8,762 nt of DNA. Source: Alphaproteobacteria bacterium UBA6189 (GTDB lineage Bacteria; Pseudomonadota; Alphaproteobacteria; Rickettsiales; UBA3002). The notes under the pieces were generated by a model, which was not told the DNA's origin, did no database searches, and worked only from the letters and a program-made list of their open reading frames with translations. Positions 1 to 6,735 of the stretch are shown here, one piece after another. How positions within the stretch are numbered: position 1 is the stretch's first letter; every line of letters starts with the position of its first letter. The stretch spans positions 1 to 8,762 of the forward strand of contig DITH01000133.1 in assembly GCA_002422745.1 (NCBI GenBank), in the 5' to 3' direction. The position numbers and the translations under genes are program-made.

Positions 1-83
1 ATGGCGTTCTTTTCTACCCAGCTTCGAAAGCCGACCCCCTGAGCCCGGCGGTGGATGGTTACGTGTACGCATGCGTGGCTCAT
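1..83 (-). CDS. acyP: Acylphosphatase, N-terminal part (cut by window edge)
   Basis: Read on the minus strand from the ATG at 83-81, the frame gives MSHACVHVTIHRRAQGVGFR followed by SWVEKNA, then runs off the window. Acylphosphatases are cytoplasmic proteins of about 90 residues that hydrolyse acyl phosphates. Their signature is an N-terminal beta strand followed by a phosphate-binding loop of the form GRVQGVxFR, whose Arg is catalytic. Here the loop is residues 12-20 (RRAQGVGFR) and the catalytic Arg is residue 20; the usual first Gly is replaced by Arg12. The second catalytic residue, an Asn further on, lies outside the window. A purine-rich GAGGA sits just upstream of the ATG at suitable spacing, which supports this start. 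The gene diverges from the AST operon. The fragment is only 27 codons, but the motif match is distinctive. Confidence 0.82.
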   Translation of the reverse strand, partial: MSHACVHVTIHRRAQGVGFRSWVEKNA

Positions 84-184
84 GAAATCCTCATTGGTTG
101 CCGCCGATAACGTTGTTTCATTGCATCGGCAATTTATCTATGATTAGCAGGAAGAAACCATCAAAAATCCATGTGCGGGAGCTT
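84..184. promoter_or_regulatory. Divergent intergenic region between acyP and astC
   Basis: These 101 bases separate two divergent start codons, so promoters for both directions should lie here. On the plus strand a TATGAT at 139-144 matches the sigma-70 -10 consensus at five of six bases, but I see no convincing -35 at 16-18 bases upstream. CGGGAG at 176-181 is the likely ribosome binding site for astC, three bases before the ATG and so rather close. In-frame alternatives at 98 (TTG) and 140 (ATG) lack a ribosome binding site and would add residues that do not look like the family. I cannot place either transcription start with certainty. Confidence 0.45.
120..133. promoter_or_regulatory. 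Small palindrome, possible operator
   Basis: ATTGC and GCAAT form a perfect 5-base inverted repeat around the four-base centre ATCG. It lies five bases upstream of the -10-like TATGAT at 139-144, where a regulator of the AST operon could bind. No known operator consensus (for example ArgR or NtrC) was matched, and a 5+5 palindrome can arise by chance. The assignment rests on position and symmetry only. Confidence 0.3.
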
Positions 185-1441
185 ATGACCGATTCGCCTT
201 CCACTTCCCATCCGCTGAGCGCGGCGTCGTCGGACCTGATTGCTAAAGGTCAGCATTATTATGTGCCCAATTACAAGCCCCGCGCCATGATTCTCGATCA
301 TGGCAAGGGCGCGCGGCTGTGGGATCTCGACGGTCATGAATATATCGATTTCGGCGCGGGGATTGCCGTGAACTCCCTGGGGCATCAGGACCCCGACCTG
401 CTGGCGGCGCTCGATACGCAGTCGCGCAAATTATGGCATACCAGCAATATTTTTTATACCGAACCGCCGATTCGGCTGGCCGAACTGCTGATTGAATCCT
501 GCCATTGTGTGAAGAAAGTCTTCTTCTGCAATTCCGGAGCAGAAGCCAATGAAGCCGCCATCAAGCTGGCGCGGAAATACGCAGCCGGGAAAGGCCGCCC
601 GCCCGAGCATCGCGAAATCATCACGTTTGCCGGTTCGTTCCACGGGCGCACGCTGGCCACCGTGACTGCGACCGCGCAACCGAAATACCATGAGGGGTTC
701 GAGCCCTTGCCGCCCGGTTTCGTGTATTGTCCGACATTCAACGATGAGGCGGCGATCGAAGCGCTAGTCAGCGAACGCACGTGCGCGATTATGGTCGAAC
801 CGGTGCAGGGCGAAGGCGGGGTGATGCCTGCGAAACCCGGTTTTCTGGCTTTCCTGAAGCAGCTGTGCGAACGGCACGACGCCCTGCTGATTGTCGACGA
901 GGTACAGGCCGGCATGGGCCGCACCGGCACGCTCTACGCCCATGAGCAGGACGAGGTGAGCCCCGACGTGGTGACGCTGGCCAAGGCGTTGGGCTGCGGC
1001 ATTCCCATCGGTGCTATGCTGGTGGGCGAGAAGGCGGCGGATATACTGCAGTTTGGCAGCCACGGCACAACCTTCGGCGGTAATCCGCTGATGGCGGCGG
1101 TAGCGCTCGCGGCTGTGACTAAAATCCGCACGCCCGCCTTGCTTGCCGATGTGGTGCGCAAAGGCGACATGCTGCGCGCGGCGTTGGCAAAAATCAACGA
1201 CACGCTCGGCCTTTTCGCCGATATCCGTGGCCGCGGGCTGATGGTTGGCGCCGAGCTCGTGGCCAATTACCACGGCAAAGCCAATGATATCTCGGAAGCG
1301 GCGCGCAAAGCGGGCGTGCTGGTGCTGGTGGCCGGCCCGAATGTGCTGCGTTTCCTGCCGCCCCTGACCATTACCGACGAAGAATTGATGGAAGGGTTGA
1401 AGCGGCTGGAAGGCGCGCTTGCGCAGGTAAAAACCAACTGA
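185..1441 (+). CDS. astC: Succinylornithine / acetylornithine aminotransferase
   Basis: PLP-dependent class III aminotransferase of 418 residues, close to the usual 400-406 for ArgD/AstC. In this operon its role should be AstC: transfer of the amino group of N2-succinylornithine to 2-oxoglutarate, giving succinylglutamate semialdehyde and glutamate in the cytoplasm. Visible signatures are CNSGAEANEAAIKLARKYA (PLP phosphate region), VDEVQAGMGRTG with the PLP-ring Asp at residue 238, LAKALGCGIPIGAM with the Schiff-base Lys at residue 267, and TTFGGNPL with Thr295. The ATG at 185 is chosen because CGGGAG lies just before it and the product then starts like the family; longer in-frame starts exist at 98 and 140. 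Its TGA overlaps the ATG of the next gene by one base, so the two are probably translationally coupled. ArgD and AstC cannot be told apart by motif. The AST context favours AstC, and dual activity is known in this family. Confidence 0.93.
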   Translation: MTDSPSTSHPLSAASSDLIAKGQHYYVPNYKPRAMILDHGKGARLWDLDGHEYIDFGAGIAVNSLGHQDPDLLAALDTQSRKLWHTSNIFYTEPPIRLAELLIESCHCVKKVFFCNSGAEANEAAIKLARKYAAGKGRPPEHREIITFAGSFHGRTLATVTATAQPKYHEGFEPLPPGFVYCPTFNDEAAIEALVSERTCAIMVEPVQGEGGVMPAKPGFLAFLKQLCERHDALLIVDEVQAGMGRTGTLYAHEQDEVSPDVVTLAKALGCGIPIGAMLVGEKAADILQFGSHGTTFGGNPLMAAVALAAVTKIRTPALLADVVRKGDMLRAALAKINDTLGLFADIRGRGLMVGAELVANYHGKANDISEAARKAGVLVLVAGPNVLRFLPPLTITDEELMEGLKRLEGALAQVKTN

Positions 1442-2655
1442 TGGACCAGGCGCTCCAGGCCCCCCTCGATTGGATCGCCACGCAGCGCGAGCATATGGTG
1501 TTTCTCACCGAATCCTGGTCGCGTATCAATTCCGGCAGCTACCATGTGGAGGGCGTGGGCGCCATGCGCCAGGCGCTCGCCGATAATTTTCTCTGGCTCG
1601 ATGGTATTCAGGAAGTATTGCCCGTCGCGCCGCTGATGCAGGTCGATGCGGCGGGCAAGGAAGTGGCGCGCCCCATGGCCGAGGCGCTGTCCATCCGCAA
1701 ACGGCCGGAGGCGCCGGTGCAGGTGCTGCTGATGGGACATCTCGACACGGTGTTCGGGCCGGAGCATCCGTTTCAGCAGCCGCGCTTTCTCGATGCCAAT
1801 ACGCTCAATGGCCCCGGGGTTGCCGACCTCAAAGGCGGGCTGGTGGTAATGCTCAAGGCGCTGGAGGCATTCGAGCGCTCGCCCTGGGCCGCCAATCTCG
1901 GCTGGCAGGTGCTGTTGAACCCGGACGAGGAAATCGGCTCCATCGGCTCTGACCCGCTGATGCGCGAGGCGGTGAAGGGTAAGCATTTGGGCTTGATTTA
2001 CGAGCCGGCGTTGCCCGATGGGTCGCTCGCCGGGGCGCGCAAAGGCTCGGGGAATTTCTCCATCGTGGTGACGGGGCGTGCCGCCCATGCCGGTCGCAAC
2101 CCGGAGGAAGGGCGCAACGCCATCGTGGCAGCGGCGGAGCTGGCACAGGGCATTTTCGCGCTCAACGGCCAGCGCGATGGCGTGACGCTCAATCCCGCCG
2201 CTATTGAGGGTGGGGGCGCCATGAATGTGGTGCCGGACATGGCGGTGCTACGCTTTAACATCCGCACACGCGTGGCGGCCGACGAGGCATGGGTGCTCGG
2301 CGAGATCGACCGGCTCATGGCGATCATCACGGCACGCGAGGGGTTCAGCGCCACGCGGCACGGGTTTTTCACCCGCGCGCCGAAGCCGATGAGCCCGCAG
2401 AACGCCCGGCTTTTCGATTTCGTGCAGGATTGCGGGCGGCAATTGGGTCTCGATATCGGTATTAAACCCTCCGGCGGGTGCTGTGATGGGAATAATCTGT
2501 GGAAGTACGGGCTAGCGAATGTCGACACGCTGGGCGTACGGGGCGGCAACATCCATTCGTCGGACGAATTTGTGATGCTCGATTCGCTGGTGGAGCGGGC
2601 GCAACTTTCTGCCCTGTTGCTGATGCGCCTCGCGCGGGGGGAATTCCAGCAGTGA
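1441..2655 (+). CDS. M20 zinc hydrolase, carboxypeptidase G2-like; predicted succinylglutamate desuccinylase substitute
   Basis: Di-zinc M20 metallohydrolase of 404 residues with no signal peptide, so cytoplasmic. The metal site is complete: His100 and Asp102 in MGHLDTV, bridging Asp129 in GVADLKGG, catalytic Glu163 and ligand Glu164 in PDEEIGS, Glu188 in YEPALPDG, and His372 in GGNIHSSDEF. Ligand spacings (29, 35, 24, 184) nearly reproduce those of carboxypeptidase G2 (His112, Asp141, Glu176, Glu200, His385, from memory), an enzyme that removes C-terminal glutamate. The conserved dimerisation-domain His216 and Asn262 are present, as are Arg275 and Arg312 at positions matching CPG2 arginines. 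The gene starts inside the astC stop codon and sits between astC and astA. No astE follows astB. I infer that it hydrolyses N-succinylglutamate to succinate and glutamate. Family-level assignment is very firm; the substrate is a prediction. Alternatives are deacylation of another N-acyl amino acid in the pathway, or an unrelated amidase. Confidence 0.9.
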   Translation: MDQALQAPLDWIATQREHMVFLTESWSRINSGSYHVEGVGAMRQALADNFLWLDGIQEVLPVAPLMQVDAAGKEVARPMAEALSIRKRPEAPVQVLLMGHLDTVFGPEHPFQQPRFLDANTLNGPGVADLKGGLVVMLKALEAFERSPWAANLGWQVLLNPDEEIGSIGSDPLMREAVKGKHLGLIYEPALPDGSLAGARKGSGNFSIVVTGRAAHAGRNPEEGRNAIVAAAELAQGIFALNGQRDGVTLNPAAIEGGGAMNVVPDMAVLRFNIRTRVAADEAWVLGEIDRLMAIITAREGFSATRHGFFTRAPKPMSPQNARLFDFVQDCGRQLGLDIGIKPSGGCCDGNNLWKYGLANVDTLGVRGGNIHSSDEFVMLDSLVERAQLSALLLMRLARGEFQQ

Positions 2656-2686
2656 GGGGTGATAGGTGAGCGGTGAGGGGTGAAAT
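2652..2686 (+). repeat. Five tandem GTGANNN heptanucleotides
   Basis: Five consecutive 7-base units, starting at 2652, 2659, 2666, 2673 and 2680, each begin with GTGA. Their last three bases are GGG, TAG, GCG, GGG and AAT. The first unit overlaps the TGA stop codon of the M20 gene. Units 1 and 4 are identical, and the 11-mer GTGAGGGGTGA recurs exactly 21 bases apart. Short tandem heptads of this sort are known in intergenic DNA of some bacteria, but I cannot name a family for this one. Confidence 0.75.
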
Positions 2687-2728
2687 GCTAGCCTGTTGCC
2701 CGTATACTTTTCCTGTCCACTGCTCACC
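2665..2728. repeat. Imperfect inverted repeat / hairpin in the M20-astA gap
   Basis: GGTGAGCGGTG at 2665-2675 can pair with CACTGCTCACC at 2718-2728: ten Watson-Crick pairs and one G-U, around a 42-base loop. The left arm is part of the heptad array and the right arm is an inverted heptad-like sequence, so the gap resembles a REP-like palindromic unit. No T-run follows the right arm closely enough for a classical terminator (CTTTT at 2729-2733 is short). It could trim or stabilise the transcript, or attenuate astADB relative to astC and the M20 gene. Confidence 0.5.
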
Positions 2729-2748
2729 CTTTTACGGGCTTTGTTTTC

Positions 2749-3762
2749 ATGTTTTTGCGCCCCGCCACGATGAACGATCATGCGTCTGTGCTCACCCTGG
2801 CCGGGCAGGCAGGCTTCGGCATGACCTCGCTGCCGCCGGATGCCGAGGTATTGCGGCAGAAGATCGCCAATTCGGAAGCCAGTTTTGCGGGAACCTTTGC
2901 TAAACCGGGCGAGGAGTCGTTTTTCTTTGTGCTGGAGGATAGCGCCACCGGCCATATCGCGGGCACTAGCGGTATCAAGGCGCGCATTGGCCTGTCACAG
3001 CCCTTTTACTCGTATAAGCTCACCACCATTACCCAGGCGTCGAGCCAGCTGAATATTTTTCGTAAGCATCAGTTGCTCCAGGTCACCAACGATCTAACCG
3101 GAGCGACCGAGGTCGGCTCGCTGTTTCTTTCGCCCGATTACCGGCGCGACCGTATGGGCAAGCTGATGTCGCTGGCCCGGTTTATGTTCATGGCGGCTTT
3201 CCCTGACCGGTTTTCCGAAACCGTGATCGCCGAAATGCGCGGTGTGCAGGATCATGAGGGCAATGCCCCATTCTACAATGCCTTGCCGCGGCATTTCTTC
3301 GATATGCCGTTCGCCAAGGCCGATTACATCAATGCGACGCAGGGAAATCAGTTCATCAACGACTTGATGCCCAAATACCCGATTTACCTCGATTTACTGC
3401 CCAAATCAGCCCAGCGGGCGGTGGGGCAGGTGCATACCGGTTCGGAGCCCGCCAAGGCGATGCTGGAGCGGCAGGGGTTTAAATTCAGTGGGTACGTCGA
3501 TATATTTGATGGTGGGGCCACCATGGTGGCCGAGCGTGCGGCGATTGACGTGGTGCGGCATAGCCGTATCGCGCAAGTGATTGAAATAACTGAATTGCCG
3601 GAAGATACAGCCCAATGCATGGTCACGAACGACCAGTTTGACGGGTTCCGCTGCGCCGCGGGCCGGGTGGCCGAACGGGCCGACGGGGTAGCGATCACCC
3701 CACGCCTGGCCAGCCGGGTGAAACTTCAGCAGGGTGACCGGCTCCGGTTTTATCCGCTGTAG
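2749..3762 (+). CDS. astA: Arginine N-succinyltransferase
   Basis: GNAT-fold AstA family enzyme of 337 residues (E. coli AstA is about 344). It transfers succinyl from succinyl-CoA to the alpha-amino group of L-arginine, the committed first step of the AST pathway. Alignment by eye to E. coli AstA is clear from residue 2 on: RPA near the start, FVLEDSATGHIAG, SRFMFMAAF-like ARFMFMAAFPDRF, VIAEMRGV, LMPKYPIY, GQVH, and GYVDIFDGG. His229 in GQVHTGSEPAK falls on the catalytic His described for this family. The ATG at 2749 gives a family-like N-terminus, but there is no good ribosome binding site before it (ACGGGC is distant). That is odd next to the strong site before astD. It is the only gene of the operon preceded by a sizeable gap (93 bases), which holds the heptad repeats. 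A second in-frame Met at residue 8 is less likely because it would remove the conserved first strand. Confidence 0.95.
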   Translation: MFLRPATMNDHASVLTLAGQAGFGMTSLPPDAEVLRQKIANSEASFAGTFAKPGEESFFFVLEDSATGHIAGTSGIKARIGLSQPFYSYKLTTITQASSQLNIFRKHQLLQVTNDLTGATEVGSLFLSPDYRRDRMGKLMSLARFMFMAAFPDRFSETVIAEMRGVQDHEGNAPFYNALPRHFFDMPFAKADYINATQGNQFINDLMPKYPIYLDLLPKSAQRAVGQVHTGSEPAKAMLERQGFKFSGYVDIFDGGATMVAERAAIDVVRHSRIAQVIEITELPEDTAQCMVTNDQFDGFRCAAGRVAERADGVAITPRLASRVKLQQGDRLRFYPL

Positions 3763-3769
3763 CGGGATT

Positions 3770-3775
3770 AGGAGG
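3770..3775 (+). promoter_or_regulatory. Ribosome binding site of astD
   Basis: AGGAGG lies five bases before the astD ATG. This is the only full-consensus Shine-Dalgarno sequence in the operon and it fixes the start of astD at 3781. astA and astB have weak or no visible sites, so AstD may be made at a higher rate per transcript. Confidence 0.8.
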
Positions 3776-3780
3776 ATTCG

Positions 3781-5238
3781 ATGCAATACATCAATGGGTT
3801 ATGGGTAGAGCACGGTAGCCACCGCTTCACCTCGACGAACCCGGCTACGGGCGGCGAATTGTGGCAAGGCTGGGCTGCCGGGCCTGCGGAGATTACCGCC
3901 GCGGTGAGTGCGGCGCGCGCGGCATTTGCTCCATGGTCTGCGCGCAGCGTCGCGGAGCGCCATGAAATATTGAGCAAGTTCAAAGTTTTGGTGGATGATC
4001 AGCGCGAGGCGCTGGCCGAGTTGATAGCGAAGGAGACGGGCAAAGCCTGGTGGGATGCGCGCTCGGAAGTCGCTGCGGTCGTTGCCAAATTAACTTATAC
4101 TACCGAGGCTTACGAGGAGCGAACCGGCGAAAAATCGCGCACCACAGCGGTCGGTACGGCCATGGTGCGTCATCGGCCCCACGGGGTATTGGCGGTCTAT
4201 GGGCCGTATAATTTTCCCGCGCATTTACCCAACGGCCATATCATGCCTGCCTTGCTTGCTGGCAACTGCCTGATTTTTAAGCCAAGTGAGCAGACACCCA
4301 CGGTGGGCGAATGGCTGATGCGGCAGTGGGAGGCCGCGGGGTTGCCTGCGGGCGTGCTCAATCTGGTGCAGGGGGAGAAGGATACCGGGGTGGCGTTGGC
4401 ACAATCGGCGGTTGATGGCATCCTGTTCACCGGCTCCTCGGCCACGGGCAAATTACTGCACGAGCAGCTAGCCGGGCGGCCTGAAATTATCCTCGCGCTC
4501 GAGATGGGAGGTAATAATCCGCTTATATTAGGGCCGGTAGATGACCTTCCCGCCGCGGTGCATGAAACACTGCTTTCTGCCTTTACTGGCACCGGGCAAC
4601 GCTGCACCTGCGCTCGCCGCTTAGTTGTGATAGAAGATACGAATACCGAGCCGTATCTTGACCTGCTCGTGCGTTCAGCAAAGAGCTTGCGCGTCGGGGC
4701 GTTTGATGAATCGCCTGCACCGTTTATGGGGCCACTGATCAGCATGAAAGAGGCCGAACGGATTCTCCAGGCGCAACAGATGATGGTAGATAAGGGGGGG
4801 GAAGTACTACTGGAAGCGACGTTGCTGCGCCCTGGTCTGCCGTTTCTTTCGCCTGCCATTATCGATGTCACCAACGCTGTGGATATACCGGATGAGGAAT
4901 ATTTTGGCCCCTTGTTGCAGGTGTACCGGGTAGCGGGTGCCCAGGAGGCAGTGGAGCGGGCCAATGCCACCCGCTTCGGCTTAAGCGCGGGGATTTTATG
5001 CGACGATGCAGCACTGTTTCAACAGCTTAGCAATAATTTACGGGCCGGACTTATTAACTGGAACCGGCAGACTACCGGCGCCTCCGGCGCAGGACCGTTT
5101 GGCGGTATAGGCTGCTCGGGCAACCATCGACCGGCAGGGTATTACGCGGCAGATTACTGCGCGTACCCAGTGGCATCGGTGCATGCACCTGGGTTGGCAT
5201 TGCCGCCAGAGTTGCCCCCCGGCATGGTGATCGGCTAG
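3781..5238 (+). CDS. astD: N-succinylglutamate 5-semialdehyde dehydrogenase
   Basis: Aldehyde dehydrogenase superfamily member of 485 residues (E. coli AstD is 492). It oxidises N-succinylglutamate semialdehyde to N-succinylglutamate with NAD+. Conserved sites are present: Asn144 in YGPYNFPAHLPNGH (oxyanion hole), Gly218 and Gly223 in FTGSSATG (NAD-binding), Glu241 in LALEMGGNNPLI (general base), and the nucleophile Cys275 in GQRCTCARR. The C-terminal FGGIGCSGNHRPAGYYAADYC is typical of AstD rather than other ALDHs. It follows astA by 18 bases with a consensus ribosome binding site and ends one base before astB, so it is plainly co-transcribed. Nothing appears missing. Confidence 0.96.
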   Translation: MQYINGLWVEHGSHRFTSTNPATGGELWQGWAAGPAEITAAVSAARAAFAPWSARSVAERHEILSKFKVLVDDQREALAELIAKETGKAWWDARSEVAAVVAKLTYTTEAYEERTGEKSRTTAVGTAMVRHRPHGVLAVYGPYNFPAHLPNGHIMPALLAGNCLIFKPSEQTPTVGEWLMRQWEAAGLPAGVLNLVQGEKDTGVALAQSAVDGILFTGSSATGKLLHEQLAGRPEIILALEMGGNNPLILGPVDDLPAAVHETLLSAFTGTGQRCTCARRLVVIEDTNTEPYLDLLVRSAKSLRVGAFDESPAPFMGPLISMKEAERILQAQQMMVDKGGEVLLEATLLRPGLPFLSPAIIDVTNAVDIPDEEYFGPLLQVYRVAGAQEAVERANATRFGLSAGILCDDAALFQQLSNNLRAGLINWNRQTTGASGAGPFGGIGCSGNHRPAGYYAADYCAYPVASVHAPGLALPPELPPGMVIG

Positions 5239-5239
5239 T

Positions 5240-6592
5240 ATGGGATACATAAAGGCAGGGGAATGGCAATTCGATGGCTTGATCGGGCCTACCCACAACT
5301 ATGCCGGCCTGGCATTTGGCAATATAGCCTCGGCAAATAACGCTGGACAGATATCCAATCCGCGGGCCGCCGCCTTACAGGGTTTAGCCAAGATGCGATT
5401 TGTGCGTGATCTTGGCATGCCGCAAGCGGTGCTTCCACCAAGGAAAAGGCCGATAATTCCGGTATTGCAACAACTGGGTTTTGGCCTAGGTTCTAGCCCA
5501 GAAGCTGTGGCGCAAACCATTGATTTAGCGTATAACCGGGCACCACACTTGTTGGCGGCCTGTTTTTCCTCCTCCTTCATGTGGGCGGCAAACGCGGCGA
5601 CCGTATCACCAAGTAGTGATACAGCTGACGGTAAATTGCATCTGACACCGGCGAATTTGAGCAGTCATTTTCATCGCGCTATCGAGGCGGAGGAAACAAC
5701 ACGTTTGCTGCGTATTATTTTCCATAATGAATCGTTATTTAATGTTCATAATGCTTTGCCGTCGGCCACCCTATTGGCGGATGAAGGAGCGGCAAACCAC
5801 ATGCGTGTGTGCAGCTCGCACGATAGAGAAGGTGTCGAAATCTTTGTCTACGGTGCCGGCGGTGTCCAAAGCAATCATCTGCTGCGTTATCCGGCACGGC
5901 AGCAATGGGAGGCGAGTCAGGCGATTGCCCGTCTCCAGATGCTTGATCCCGCGCATACTATACTGCTGCAGCAGCACCCGCAGGCGATCGATGCGGGGGT
6001 CTTTCACAATGATGTGATCGCCATGAATACCACACGGCTTATGATAGCCCATGAGATGGCTTTTCTAAATAAAGATAAATTTATTCTAGACATGGAACGA
6101 ATAGCGCCGTCATCCTTCCAGTTTATGGAGGTGTCTTCCAAGGAATTATCACTCGCGGATGCGGTTGGCAGTTACCTCTTCAACTCGCAGCTCCTTGACT
6201 TGCCGAGTGGCGAGATGGTTATCGTCGCTCCGATCGAATGCCAGGAAGTTGCCGCCGCGCATAACGTATTGTTGCGAGTTGTCGAGCAGGACGGGGTTGT
6301 GGATAAAGTGCATTACCTCGATGTTCGAGAAAGCATGCGAAATGGGGGCGGTCCCGCCTGTCTTCGCTTGCGGGTTGTGCTGGATGCGGTGCAGGCGGAA
6401 GCGATCCACCCGGGGGTCGTACTGAGCGATCACAAGTTCGATTTACTGCATGCATGGATCACGCGTCATTACCGCGACCACTTAATTCCCGAAGCTTTCC
6501 GTGACCCACAATTTATACGCGAGTTGGATACGGCGTACGCCGAACTGGAAACGATCATGGAGATGCCCGGTCTGTATGCCGCGGCTGTATAA
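5240..6592 (+). CDS. astB: N-succinylarginine dihydrolase
   Basis: AstB of 450 residues (E. coli about 447), of the guanidino-group-modifying (amidinotransferase-like) superfamily. It converts N-succinylarginine to N-succinylornithine, two ammonia and CO2, the second step of the pathway. The N-terminus has FDGLIGPTHNYAGLAFGN, matching the family. The catalytic triad is visible: Glu182 in LLADEGAANHMR, His256 in GVFHNDVIAMN, and nucleophile Cys374 in NGGGPACLRLRVV. These sit 8, 8 and 9 residues beyond the E. coli positions. The ATG lies one base after the astD stop and has no clear ribosome binding site, so coupling to astD is likely. Several stretches (for example around 5700-5760 and 6060-6090) are more AT-rich than the upstream genes, but the frame is intact. 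It is the last AST gene here; no astE follows. Confidence 0.96.
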   Translation: MGYIKAGEWQFDGLIGPTHNYAGLAFGNIASANNAGQISNPRAAALQGLAKMRFVRDLGMPQAVLPPRKRPIIPVLQQLGFGLGSSPEAVAQTIDLAYNRAPHLLAACFSSSFMWAANAATVSPSSDTADGKLHLTPANLSSHFHRAIEAEETTRLLRIIFHNESLFNVHNALPSATLLADEGAANHMRVCSSHDREGVEIFVYGAGGVQSNHLLRYPARQQWEASQAIARLQMLDPAHTILLQQHPQAIDAGVFHNDVIAMNTTRLMIAHEMAFLNKDKFILDMERIAPSSFQFMEVSSKELSLADAVGSYLFNSQLLDLPSGEMVIVAPIECQEVAAAHNVLLRVVEQDGVVDKVHYLDVRESMRNGGGPACLRLRVVLDAVQAEAIHPGVVLSDHKFDLLHAWITRHYRDHLIPEAFRDPQFIRELDTAYAELETIMEMPGLYAAAV

Positions 6593-6735
6593 GGATCGAT
6601 TCCTGCAACCAGTGGGCGTGACGCCCCTGCAACAGGCGGCATAAACCTGTGCGCTGCGGTAGCCTCGCCGTTGGAAAGCGCACGCATCTCGCGTAGAGTA
6701 GGTTAGTCTCGCGCTGTATTTTCTTGGGTGGCTGC
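6593..6735. other. Non-coding spacer between astB and motA with small hairpins
   Basis: I find no gene in these 143 bases. They mark the end of the AST operon and must hold the motA promoter and leader. Structures seen are: GGGCG and CGCCC at 6614-6626 with a TGA loop; an exact direct repeat CCTGCAAC at 6602-6609 and 6626-6633 flanking that hairpin; a longer stem-loop at 6649-6683; and TCTCGCG twice, at 6687-6693 and 6707-6713. None of the hairpins is followed by a T-run, so a classical intrinsic terminator is not supported. I see no convincing sigma-28 or sigma-54 promoter in front of motA. Confidence 0.5.
6649..6683. repeat. Stem-loop upstream of motA
   Basis: GTGCGCT at 6649-6655 pairs perfectly with AGCGCAC at 6677-6683. 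Inside the 21-base loop, GCGG at 6656-6659 can pair with CCGT at 6668-6671 using one wobble. This gives a compact GC-rich structure that could mark the 3' end of the astB transcript or lie in the motA leader. No U-tract follows. Evidence is sequence complementarity only. Confidence 0.4.

Noticed and set aside
103..110. GCCGATAA, identical to the sigma-28 (FliA) -10 box
   Set aside because: The matching -35 position (84-91) agrees at only four of eight bases, and the downstream gene is astC, not a flagellar gene. Probably chance.
1267..2088. Long minus-strand open frame of 273 codons opposite astC and the M20 gene
   Set aside because: It spans the antisense of two well-supported genes, has no recognisable domain and is the kind of shadow frame expected in GC-rich coding DNA.
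2749..2903. Short plus-strand frame covering 2673-2903 that begins in the heptad repeats
   Set aside because: It overlaps the start of astA in another frame, contains no motif, and its start lies in repeat DNA.
4197..4970. Minus-strand open frame of 257 codons opposite astD
   Set aside because: Composition is Ser/Pro/Arg-rich low-information sequence antisense to an intact aldehyde dehydrogenase; no motif or ribosome binding site.
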